A stretch of 6,913 nucleotides of DNA from an uncultured Phycisphaerales bacterium (GTDB lineage: Bacteria; Planctomycetota; Phycisphaerae; Phycisphaerales; SM1A02). The notes under the pieces were generated by a model. The model worked only from the letters and a program-made list of their open reading frames with translations, ran no database searches and was not told the DNA's origin. Positions within the stretch are counted from its first letter, which is position 1; every line of letters starts with the position of its first letter. The translations under genes were made by a program, and so were the position numbers. Positions 1-6,913 of the stretch are shown here, piece after piece. The stretch lies in NCBI GenBank assembly GCA_946886375.1, contig CAMPIL010000196.1, positions 1-6,913 of the forward strand, given 5' to 3'.

Positions 1-552
1 CTCCTCAAGTGTCCTTGTGGTCGCCACTCCGCCATTGTGTGCTGCAGCACATCTGAGCTTGTACGCACGCTCCAGATCTGGCATCACCGGCTGAAAGTCG
101 ATTCCGAGCAGGTGACCTGCGTAGTCAACCATCGATGGAACGGTCGAACGCCGCGACACTGGCGCGGCAATCGCCTTGCCAACTTCATCCAGCTTTTCAA
201 TTCCGTTAGCGTGTCCAAGGCCGGCCACATGGAGGCGAATTGAATCCTTTAGGTACGCCTCCAGCGTTGCCATTCCGACCACAAGTAGGTGAAGTCGATG
301 GATTCCACACCGCTCATCGACACCAGAGAGAAACGTATCTGCATCCTCGGGGAGCATTCCCAGATTGAACGGCGGCTTGATTTCATGGACCACCATCTTG
401 TCGCCATTTACCCCCTGTAGCCGCTCTTGCACTGCGTGAATGCCCAGCTGAAACGTCCAATAGGTCGCACTCAGCGATTGCATCTTCCGACGGAACAGGC
501 GGAACGCTATCGTGGAAATCCAATTGTGCGGCGCGTGCTTCACGGAGGTCAT
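1..552 (-). CDS. HEPN-domain protein (putative RNase), BREX-linked, 3' end cut by window edge
   Basis: The reading frame opens with ATG at 552 and stays open to base 1, giving 184 visible residues; the C-terminus is outside the window. I do not recognise the full protein. The clearest signal is R167-x4-H172 followed by N-G-G, preceded by a helix beginning near D159. This matches the R-x4-6-H active-site motif of HEPN proteins, many of which are metal-independent ribonucleases. A second likely helix covers about residues 84-109, as expected of a helical HEPN bundle. The first 75 residues are aromatic and basic, with no family I can name and no clear signal peptide or membrane segment. The start is chosen because it overlaps the pglX stop as ATGA and has AGGAGG 7 bases upstream; M24 is the only other early ATG and is less well placed. 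GC is lower than in brxC. Nuclease activity is inferred; a non-catalytic HEPN role remains possible. Confidence 0.72.
   Translation of the reverse strand, partial: MTSVKHAPHNWISTIAFRLFRRKMQSLSATYWTFQLGIHAVQERLQGVNGDKMVVHEIKPPFNLGMLPEDADTFLSGVDERCGIHRLHLLVVGMATLEAYLKDSIRLHVAGLGHANGIEKLDEVGKAIAAPVSRRSTVPSMVDYAGHLLGIDFQPVMPDLERAYKLRCAAAHNGGVATTRTLEE
37..54 (-). other. HEPN R-x4-H motif codons
   Basis: These bases encode R167 to H172 of the HEPN-type protein, reading R-C-A-A-A-H and followed directly by N-G-G. In HEPN ribonucleases the Arg and His of this motif form the composite active site at the dimer interface. The motif is short, so the call rests on its fit with the helical context and the NGG that often follows it in RiboL-PSP-type and related HEPN families. 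Confidence 0.6.
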
Positions 553-3500
553 GCTGTCGCCTCCTGCGCCTTGCGCTCGCGGGCCGCTTGCTTGAATGCG
601 TTCGTGTAGTGCAGGTCGTTGAAGCGGTCACCGTGGAAGGTGGTGCCGCCGGCGAAGTCTTCGGCGTGCTCGTCCCAGCCCCAGAACCACGGGAAGTCCG
701 CGCGCGGGCGGAGCGACTGCGGTTCCTTGCCGCGATCTTTCGTCCACTTCACATTCACTCTGCCGCGCAGCACGCCGGCCTCGATGAACGGGCGAATATT
801 GATCCGCACGCCGTCGTTGATGTCCGGTTCCCATCCGATCGGCTGCTCGTGCAGCGGCTTCCAGCGCACAAAGATGTCGTACGGCGGCTCGCCGACCAAG
901 ATTGCTTCGAGGTTCTTCTGGAGGTCGAGCGCGGCGGCGAGGCGGGCCTCCGCACCGTCCTTGTTTGCCTTCACTTCATCGCGCTGGCGGTTGATCCAAT
1001 CGCCGAGGTAGCCGTGAGTGATCTTCTCCAGCAGTTGCCTGCCAGCGCCATCGGGCGCGACGAGGCGATGGTAATGCACAAGCACGCCAAAGCCGTCCTT
1101 CTTGCGGCCGTCCCAGATGTGCCAGACAAATGGTCGATGCCCGAAGAGGGCGCAATGCTGGTCGAAGAATCGGTTTTTCAGCCAATCGTCCAAACTCGTA
1201 GCCGCGGAGCCAGATGTGGCTGCGAGGAGCGATGCCTCTTTCGCACTTGACCAATCTCCTTCAAACGAGGCGCGAAGCAGGTCACGCAAGCGGCTCTCCG
1301 CTGCGACCTCGCCTCGCATTGGAACGAGCGGGACGACCCCGTCATCATCTGCGAAATGGTCCAGCGCTTGGCACTCATCGACCAACTCGCGAGCCTCGAC
1401 AGCGAGGCGCATATCTGGATCGAGTTCTGCCGGCCATTGGTAGCCAGCGAGCCGAACGGTCGCAACTTGAAGGACACCCTCATCTGTCACTGCTGACGGG
1501 TGACCGTGAAATAGCCATTGCGTTGGATCATCAGACTCGGGCTCGGGGACTCCATCTGGAAACTGTTGATGTGCCCGGTCCTGCCAAGTCTGAACGTCAA
1601 ATGGAGCCTTCAGCAGCACACCATTTGTTACCTTCATGTTCTTATCGATGATGCGCAATGCCTTCTGAAAGTCGTCGGACAAACAAAACGCCCAAATCGC
1701 TGGCAAATCTGACTCGTGGTGCGGAACGATGGGCGCAACGTTTCCGTCGTAGAGCTCTCCGCAATAGAGGCTCGCCGGCAAATTGCCAGTTTGGCTAATT
1801 GCAACACCGCGCCTACCGATCGCCACGTTTCCAGTACGAGGACGAATCATCTCGCGGCCCTCGTTTAGCCAGTCCACAGCGTTGTCGCGCCCGGCGTAGT
1901 CTCTTGGCGTCGATGTTGTGCTTAGAAAGGGCTTCCATCGATCATCGAATCCCGCAACCTCCCAGAACTTGCGCTGCCAGCAATCGAGATCACCTGTAAT
2001 GATTCCTTGCGGTGCATCGGCATGATCTTGAAGCGTCGCAGATCGCTCGACAACTCCCAGAGTGACTCGACTGTCCGGGTTGTCTCGCTGCTCTTGCTGG
2101 GTAACACGCAGAACAATGCCAGTACGTAAGTGCTCGGCTTTGAGGGTCGCACTTGGCTCAGTGATGCAGTCGAGGCCGGCGATGACATGTGTTTGTTCAG
2201 GCCGTGATTCACCGAGCACCACCAATGCGACGTTCACGATCACGCCCGTAATTGTCTCGAAAGCGCCCGGACCAAGCTTCGCCACCAAATGCCAAGAGCG
2301 TTGCTGTAGTAGTCGTCCTCGCAATTCTGTGTATGAATCTTGAAAGAGCCAGTGCTGAGGAGTCACTGCCGCGAGCGAACAGGCAGTGGGCCGCATGCCA
2401 ATGAATCGATCAATGAACGCCGTCGCCAAATCTGCCTTGGCCTCCGAGAGATTTGCTTCCAAGTGGGCTCGAAGTGGCGGACTTTGCCGGCGCATGGCGA
2501 GGTATGGCACGTTCGTAACTGCAAGCGTGTAGCCATCAGTTGGGCCAGCAAGAATCTCGGCTGCCTTTGCCATGCCCTGTGCCGCGACTGCCTGTGCGAG
2601 GATGTTCTCATCGGCCGACTCTGCCTTCAGAGCAGCTGCGAGGAATGGCTGCATCGTCTCCCAGTCGGCGGTGATGAGATCGCTTGGCAGTTCATCAGGA
2701 TTCAGCAGCGATCCAAGTTCGGGAGCCTGTGAAAAGAGTCGATGTAGATTGGCAAGGCCGTTTTTCACTGGCTCGCGGCCATGCACGGGAAGTGAATCCC
2801 ACGCCTTAGTTCCGGGGCCGGCGAGCTTGAGCCATTGCTCCAGCGTGGCGGATGGCCCGATGCCGCTGCAGGCGATGTGAAGGTCAGGCAGTGGGATCAC
2901 TTTGCCGATCATCTTCCACGCCGCGATAGCGACGTTGAAGGCGGCAATCTGCGTGCAGCGCAGGTCGATTTCAAGGCCAAAGAGGTTGTTGCCGATCACT
3001 CCCGCGATCGCATCGGCGACCGACATGCGTTCTTCCTGCATGCGAACGCGCACGAGCAGCTCCAGCGCAGCGACAAGAAAGTGTCCCGATCCACAGCAGG
3101 GATCGAGCACCTTCAGGTCCTTGGCGTGTTTCGGCCAGCCCTCGAACACTCCGGCTGCGGGACGCCAGCCAGCCCCGCCGACGATGTCATCTTTGACGAA
3201 TCGCAGGAACTCATAGTCGTATCCGGGCAGTGCCACGAGTCGGCGCACATCAGCTTCGCTAGCGCACTTCGCCGCTTCTGTGGCACGAGCGGAAAGCACC
3301 TTGCCGGCATGCCAAGCGCCGATGGTGTTATGCAGCAGGAAGAGCACCATGTAGTGCTCGGTGAACAATTGTGTGACAGCCGGCAGCGTGTCGGCATCGA
3401 TTTTCACGCCGGACTTCACGCCATCGTTGGCGGCGTTCTTGGCATCGCGCTGCCAGAACTGGTACACCCAGCCGAGCGAGTCATCGGCGGTGAACACAGC

Positions 3501-4019
3501 TGGGGGAAGGTCGGCGAGCAGGCCCTCCAATGCCACACGACGCTCGGTCGGCAGCGTGATCGACAGGAGCGGATCATCAGGCCGGAAGATCTGCGGCAGC
3601 ATCGACTGGGCAAATCGGCCGGCCAGCGCCCACGTGCCCCCCACAACGCCTTCTTTTTCTGCGATTTCCTCGCACTCTTTCAGCGAGACGGCGACCTTCA
3701 TCTGCGGGTCGATCAGCAGATTGTTCTCCGCCAGGAATCGGGCGAAGAGCATGCGGTGCCAGTGCTCGTACGCGCACTCATGGGCCAGATGGTCAACGGT
3801 GAGTTCGCCGCGGGCGTTCTGCGTGTCGCCAAGTTGACGGGCGCGTGCGCGCAAATGGTTGCGCAACGCACGTTCCGCAGGCTTCATGTGGCCGTATGGC
3901 TCGTGATGATGCACGCCGAGGGACTGCAATGCGGCGCGCGCGCCTGCCTCTGCCTCGCCGCGCGCAGCGACCACCGTGTTCTCCAGTCGGCGGCGAAGTT
4001 GTGGATCAAGTGGAGGCAT
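549..4019 (-). CDS. pglX: BREX adenine-specific DNA methyltransferase PglX
   Basis: This is a 1156-residue Eco57I-like N6-adenine methyltransferase, within the usual 1100-1250 range for PglX. In BREX it marks one strand of a non-palindromic host site and is also needed for phage exclusion. Residues 1-300 form a helical N-terminal region (VYQFWQ at 185-190, VTQLFTEHYMV at 215-225). SAM-binding motif I is D306-P-C-C-G-S-G-H-F314. A motif II-like GLEID spans 348-352, and catalytic motif IV is N503-V-P-Y506 in place of the usual NPPY. About residues 507-840 probably hold target recognition. The C-terminal part has conserved patches RPFVWHIWDG (962-971) and PDINDGVRINIRPF (1065-1078). The ATG lies 7 bases after the brxC stop without a strong ribosome-binding site, suggesting coupling, and its MPPLDPQLRRRLE opening suits the family. 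DISARM class 1 methyltransferases are similar in type; the adjacent brxC favours BREX. Confidence 0.85.
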   Translation of the reverse strand: MPPLDPQLRRRLENTVVAARGEAEAGARAALQSLGVHHHEPYGHMKPAERALRNHLRARARQLGDTQNARGELTVDHLAHECAYEHWHRMLFARFLAENNLLIDPQMKVAVSLKECEEIAEKEGVVGGTWALAGRFAQSMLPQIFRPDDPLLSITLPTERRVALEGLLADLPPAVFTADDSLGWVYQFWQRDAKNAANDGVKSGVKIDADTLPAVTQLFTEHYMVLFLLHNTIGAWHAGKVLSARATEAAKCASEADVRRLVALPGYDYEFLRFVKDDIVGGAGWRPAAGVFEGWPKHAKDLKVLDPCCGSGHFLVAALELLVRVRMQEERMSVADAIAGVIGNNLFGLEIDLRCTQIAAFNVAIAAWKMIGKVIPLPDLHIACSGIGPSATLEQWLKLAGPGTKAWDSLPVHGREPVKNGLANLHRLFSQAPELGSLLNPDELPSDLITADWETMQPFLAAALKAESADENILAQAVAAQGMAKAAEILAGPTDGYTLAVTNVPYLAMRRQSPPLRAHLEANLSEAKADLATAFIDRFIGMRPTACSLAAVTPQHWLFQDSYTELRGRLLQQRSWHLVAKLGPGAFETITGVIVNVALVVLGESRPEQTHVIAGLDCITEPSATLKAEHLRTGIVLRVTQQEQRDNPDSRVTLGVVERSATLQDHADAPQGIITGDLDCWQRKFWEVAGFDDRWKPFLSTTSTPRDYAGRDNAVDWLNEGREMIRPRTGNVAIGRRGVAISQTGNLPASLYCGELYDGNVAPIVPHHESDLPAIWAFCLSDDFQKALRIIDKNMKVTNGVLLKAPFDVQTWQDRAHQQFPDGVPEPESDDPTQWLFHGHPSAVTDEGVLQVATVRLAGYQWPAELDPDMRLAVEARELVDECQALDHFADDDGVVPLVPMRGEVAAESRLRDLLRASFEGDWSSAKEASLLAATSGSAATSLDDWLKNRFFDQHCALFGHRPFVWHIWDGRKKDGFGVLVHYHRLVAPDGAGRQLLEKITHGYLGDWINRQRDEVKANKDGAEARLAAALDLQKNLEAILVGEPPYDIFVRWKPLHEQPIGWEPDINDGVRINIRPFIEAGVLRGRVNVKWTKDRGKEPQSLRPRADFPWFWGWDEHAEDFAGGTTFHGDRFNDLHYTNAFKQAARERKAQEATA
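560..565 (-). promoter_or_regulatory. Shine-Dalgarno for the HEPN gene, inside pglX
   Basis: A consensus AGGAGG lies within the last codons of pglX, 7 bases before the ATG at 552. Together with the ATGA overlap it fixes the start of the HEPN gene and points to coupled translation by ribosomes ending pglX. It is the only consensus ribosome-binding site at a gene junction in the window; the pglX start has no comparable match. Confidence 0.75.
2502..2513 (-). other. Methyltransferase motif IV, variant NVPY
   Basis: These codons give N503, V504, P505 and Y506, preceded by A-V-T and followed by L. They occupy the place of the catalytic NPPY that binds and flips the target adenine in N6-adenine methyltransferases. 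The Asn, second Pro and Tyr are kept; only the first Pro is replaced by Val, whose contact with the adenine in M.TaqI is through the main-chain carbonyl. Activity is therefore plausible. Confidence 0.8.
3078..3104 (-). other. Methyltransferase motif I (SAM binding), DPCCGSGHF
   Basis: These codons give D306 to F314 of PglX in the DPxxGxGxF pattern of gamma-class N6-adenine methyltransferases. The glycine-rich loop holds S-adenosylmethionine and the Phe packs against the adenine ring. The beta-strand before it (LKVL) and the helix after it (LVAALELLV) are as expected. Confidence 0.9.
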
Positions 4020-4026
4020 GGGCAGG

Positions 4027-6913
4027 TCAGCCGATGACGATGGGGCCGTCCTTGAGTTTGGAGAGGAGTCGGGTTTCCGTTTGAGACAGCCACGCCTTCA
4101 CCTCCGCCTCAGTCCGCAGCGTGTCGCTGGAGAGACGAACGGTGTGCGTCTTGGGCTCGAGCTCCTTGGCTGCGTCGGTCTTGGCGGCGGCGAATCGAGT
4201 CGGTAGAGCGGCCGCGAGTTCATCCCAACTGTCCAACGAGCGCGATCCCAAGGCGACAAGCAGCTTGTGCTCATCAGAAATATCAAGGTCGGGCACGGAA
4301 ACGAGGTTGTGCGCCTTGGCGATTCGGGCCTGCTTCTCTTTGGGGAGTTGCTTCCACGTCTCAGATTCCGTCAGCGCCTTCATCTCGCTGTCGAACACGC
4401 GCCGGCAACCATCGTTCGCCTTCTTCAGCGCGTCTCGAAGGGCGTGCTCGAGCTTTTTGCACAGCGGCGAGACGTGGTCGGTGGCGTCGAGCAAAGTGCG
4501 GTCACGCACGATGGCGTCGGCCTGCGGCTTGATTTCCTCTGCAACCGGCAGGCGTTCGGCATGGCGAAGCAGGCCATCAAGCGTGGCCCATCGAGGCCAA
4601 CGGTCTCTGTTCAACTTGGCCAGCCGCCCCCATGCATCGGCTTGCTTCTGAAGCGTGTCATGATTGTCGAGGAGCGCGGCCAACTGCTCGTTGCCCGCCT
4701 TGGACTTGATCTCGATCAGATGCGTGATTGATGGGCGTTGCGGCAATGGCGCATCGCCGCCAGCGCTTTCGGCGAGGTCTTCAAGCACAGCCAGGTACTC
4801 GCCAGCCTTGGATTCTTCCTCGTTGGCCTTACACGAAACATCGGCCGACTGGAACAGGCCACGGAGTTTGATCTTGTCGCGCGCCGTGAGGTTGACTGAT
4901 TCGACGCGGAACTCGGTGACCGGGACTTTGGCCTGATCGAGCTGGCCCGGTGCAAGCGGCGTGCCGTTGTAAGTGGCTCGAAGGTGCCCGCCGGCGTGAA
5001 GAGCGATGAGTGCCGCATCAACGGCGTCACGTGGCCAACCGTACGGGCTGCTCTCAAACGTGCCACGAATATCGCGGCCCTTCTTGCCAGCGCCGATTTC
5101 GGCGAGCACGGCCTTGCAGACCGGATGCTGATCAGTCGGGCCGGTCCAATCGACCACACTGAAGGGGGTCTCGTCACGGTTGCGAGCGCGGCCGATGGCT
5201 TGCTCCCACTTGCGTGCATCGACATCGGCCTCGCGGAAACGCGGAAACAGTCGGTCGAGCGACGCTTCGCCGGCGTCCTTGATCTTCTCTGGGAAACTGA
5301 GGGCGTGCATCTCGGTGCCGCCGCCTTGGAAGACCTTGGCGGACCGAACGATTTCGGTGACGAGTTCCTCTCGGTATGCCTCGGCAGCCTTGCGGCGCGT
5401 TTCCATGCCGCTGCGAGCCTCGCGCCCCTCAGCGGTGCTGGGGACGCCTTTGAACTGAAGCGTGCCTTCAGCAGCCTCGAACTCAACAATCCGCTTGCGC
5501 AGGGGTTCGTCGCTGAGTTTGGGAATGAACACAAAAATGATTGGACTGTCGTTGCCGGCTTCGCGCGCTGCGGACAATACGTCCTTCTCTCCAGTGTTCC
5601 ACCCGTCGCGCACCCACACGGGAATGTCGTGGCCACGAACATCCGGTGCATCCTCGCCGAAGTGCATGGCGAGTTTCCGCGCCTCCTTGCTCTTGCCATG
5701 TTGGAGCTTGACGCCATGCACTGCTTCGCCGGCCGCGTCGCGCAAATGGGCGTCACGCTTGTGCGCAATTTCATTCTCGCTGTTGTTCACCCGACTGACT
5801 CGATTCCGGAATTCCTTCTCCCATTCGCTGCTCTCGCGCGTCTGAAGGCTGTACTCCTCGTCGATCTGAATGAGGATGCCCTTCTCGACCAGATCTGCAA
5901 GGACCCGAGGGACGTTCTTCCGAACCTTGGGGCCGTCGTTGCCAAGGTCACGGACAAGGAGGTCGGCGAGCATTTCGGGCGTCGCACGCACCCCGATGTC
6001 TACACCGGGTTCGCGCCGGAGTTTTCGGATGAGAAACACCAAACCGCAGATGCGTTGTGCCAAGTTGCCGTCGTCGGTTCCGTCCTTCAGCCCTCGAATT
6101 CGTTCATCCAGTTCACGGAGGAGCACATTGTGCTGTAGAAGGAACGCTCGCTGGTCTTCGAACATGAAGTCAGCGGATACGACGGTTCCGATGGGCTCTT
6201 CAGCCAGTTCATTTAGCGCGTCGTGCACAATGCGCAACTGCGTTCTGAGCTGGCCGGTCGTGCCGGGCGCATCAACGGCCCGCAGTGCGTGCTCCCAGAA
6301 GCGGCGTCGGACGGGTAGCAAGGGGTAGTCTTCAACGACGATATTGCGATCCTCAGACTTCGTTCCGATGGCGGTGCTGGCAAGCTGGCGCTCAATCTCG
6401 CCGGCGTGCGCCGCGAGTGACTTTCGGATGGCTTCGACCTTGTCCGGCTTCTTGGCGAGAAGGACCTTGCGGATCACGGTCTCGACATCAGCATCAGCCA
6501 ACTCCACAGGAATCGTGAATCGGCCCATGAGTTTGTTCAATTGGTGCGCACCCGACAATGCGGTTTGACCCGCGCCGACGAGCATGACGCGACTATCGAG
6601 TTGCTTGCACAGGGCCTCGGCGACTTCGGAGACGAGCACGGAACGTTCGTGCGAATCGCCGATGTACTGCTGCACCTCATCGAGCACGATGATCGTGCAT
6701 GGCAACTCACCATCATGAGCCAGCACTTCGCGGATCGTGGCGATCAGGTCGCTGGTGCTGATGTCGTCACGCTGAGGGAAGTTCTCCTTCAGGAGAGCCC
6801 GCACCTGCTTGATGTCGGGAGCAAAGTTGTGGTCAGCCTTGAGCAGTGCCTCCGCGATGATCGGACTGACATACAGATTGTTGAGTTCCTTGCTCCAGTC
6901 CTTACCTGCGGAC
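4027..6913 (-). CDS. brxC: BREX P-loop ATPase BrxC, 5' end cut by window edge
   Basis: The frame runs from the right edge (first whole codon ends at 6912) to TGA at 4029-4027, giving 961 visible residues. Known BrxC proteins are about 1100-1250 residues, so some 150-250, including the Walker A loop, probably lie outside. BrxC is a large cytoplasmic ATPase essential for BREX phage exclusion and thought to act on DNA with PglX. Using visible numbering, Walker B is IIVLDE at 74-79, followed by a sensor-like strand, VMLVGAGQ at 109-116. A conserved YPLLPVRRRFW patch lies at 196-206, and a winged-helix-like segment at about 312-356. A conserved SSPYGWPRDAVDAALIAL lies at 621-638, and a charged helical C-terminal region runs from about 735 to 950. 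GTG at 6804 is not the start, because family-like sequence such as NNLYVSPIIAEALLKAD precedes it in frame. Its stop is 7 bases before pglX. The subtype is not resolved. Confidence 0.87.
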   Translation of the reverse strand, partial: SAGKDWSKELNNLYVSPIIAEALLKADHNFAPDIKQVRALLKENFPQRDDISTSDLIATIREVLAHDGELPCTIIVLDEVQQYIGDSHERSVLVSEVAEALCKQLDSRVMLVGAGQTALSGAHQLNKLMGRFTIPVELADADVETVIRKVLLAKKPDKVEAIRKSLAAHAGEIERQLASTAIGTKSEDRNIVVEDYPLLPVRRRFWEHALRAVDAPGTTGQLRTQLRIVHDALNELAEEPIGTVVSADFMFEDQRAFLLQHNVLLRELDERIRGLKDGTDDGNLAQRICGLVFLIRKLRREPGVDIGVRATPEMLADLLVRDLGNDGPKVRKNVPRVLADLVEKGILIQIDEEYSLQTRESSEWEKEFRNRVSRVNNSENEIAHKRDAHLRDAAGEAVHGVKLQHGKSKEARKLAMHFGEDAPDVRGHDIPVWVRDGWNTGEKDVLSAAREAGNDSPIIFVFIPKLSDEPLRKRIVEFEAAEGTLQFKGVPSTAEGREARSGMETRRKAAEAYREELVTEIVRSAKVFQGGGTEMHALSFPEKIKDAGEASLDRLFPRFREADVDARKWEQAIGRARNRDETPFSVVDWTGPTDQHPVCKAVLAEIGAGKKGRDIRGTFESSPYGWPRDAVDAALIALHAGGHLRATYNGTPLAPGQLDQAKVPVTEFRVESVNLTARDKIKLRGLFQSADVSCKANEEESKAGEYLAVLEDLAESAGGDAPLPQRPSITHLIEIKSKAGNEQLAALLDNHDTLQKQADAWGRLAKLNRDRWPRWATLDGLLRHAERLPVAEEIKPQADAIVRDRTLLDATDHVSPLCKKLEHALRDALKKANDGCRRVFDSEMKALTESETWKQLPKEKQARIAKAHNLVSVPDLDISDEHKLLVALGSRSLDSWDELAAALPTRFAAAKTDAAKELEPKTHTVRLSSDTLRTEAEVKAWLSQTETRLLSKLKDGPIVIG
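6676..6693 (-). other. BrxC Walker B motif
   Basis: These codons encode I-I-V-L-D-E: a hydrophobic strand ending in the acidic pair that coordinates magnesium and activates water in AAA-type ATPases. V-Q-Q-Y follows. The matching Walker A (GxxxxGKT/S) is not present in the visible residues and should lie to the right of base 6913. Confidence 0.85.

Noticed and set aside
37..243. 68-residue plus-strand frame at the left edge
   Set aside because: It is antisense to the HEPN-type gene, which has an overlapping start, a consensus ribosome-binding site and a recognisable motif.
549..4019. DISARM or plain type IIG restriction-modification as the source of the methyltransferase
   Set aside because: The overall type is similar, but no drmA, drmB or helicase sequence is visible and the gene directly upstream is BrxC-like, so BREX fits better. 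It is not fully excluded without the flanks.
4020..4026. Possible promoter or terminator between brxC and pglX
   Set aside because: Only 7 bases separate the genes, with no hairpin or promoter elements; the two are best read as co-transcribed.
2835..4037. 400-residue open frame on the plus strand
   Set aside because: It lies wholly opposite the conserved first third of pglX, resembles no family, and is the kind of antisense frame expected in GC-rich coding DNA.
4716..5774. 352-residue minus-strand frame overlapping brxC
   Set aside because: It is a shifted frame of brxC with an Arg/Ser/Pro/Ala-rich composition typical of an out-of-frame product and no family match.
4984..6138. 384-residue open frame on the plus strand
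   Set aside because: It is antisense to conserved BrxC sequence, with no recognisable domain; codon bias of brxC explains its openness.
6802..6804. GTG as the start of brxC
   Set aside because: The same frame continues to the window edge with BrxC-like sequence, and a start here would leave out the Walker A loop that the Walker B implies.
6901..6906. GGTAAG on the minus strand, the E. coli BREX methylation site
   Set aside because: PglX specificity differs between systems and this PglX has its own recognition region; one six-base match in 6.9 kb is chance.

Overview
The window carries three genes, all on the minus strand and packed with almost no spacing. Read in the direction of transcription (right to left) they are: a BREX-type P-loop ATPase, brxC, whose 5' end lies beyond base 6913; a complete 1156-residue adenine-specific DNA methyltransferase, pglX; and an unnamed gene that runs off the left edge at base 1 and encodes a protein with a HEPN-type R-x4-H motif. 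I see no RNA genes, CRISPR array, insertion sequence, promoter or terminator. The whole window is the inside of one operon, cut at both ends.

BREX (bacteriophage exclusion) is a phage-defence system in which PglX methylates host DNA at a non-palindromic site and the other subunits, including the large ATPase BrxC, block replication of unmodified phage DNA. A long Eco57I-like methyltransferase directly behind a BrxC-like ATPase is the main reason for the BREX call. The other expected genes (pglZ, brxA, brxB, brxL or a brxH helicase) are not in view, so the BREX subtype cannot be fixed.

The least expected element is the third gene. Its ATG overlaps the pglX stop codon as ATGA, and an AGGAGG sits 7 bases upstream inside pglX, so its translation is tied to that of the methyltransferase. 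A HEPN protein is often a ribonuclease. One attractive but unproven reading is a second defence layer built into the BREX operon, comparable in layout to PrrC, a HEPN anticodon nuclease inside a type I restriction operon.

The DNA is moderately GC-rich, with 60-base lines in the 60s percent in brxC and the first half of pglX. The specificity half of pglX and the HEPN gene fall to about 45-55 percent. The host is a bacterium of moderate to high GC; the sequence gives no firm basis for naming a phylum. The GC shifts fit a defence island assembled by horizontal transfer, with a swapped specificity module and a separately acquired HEPN gene.
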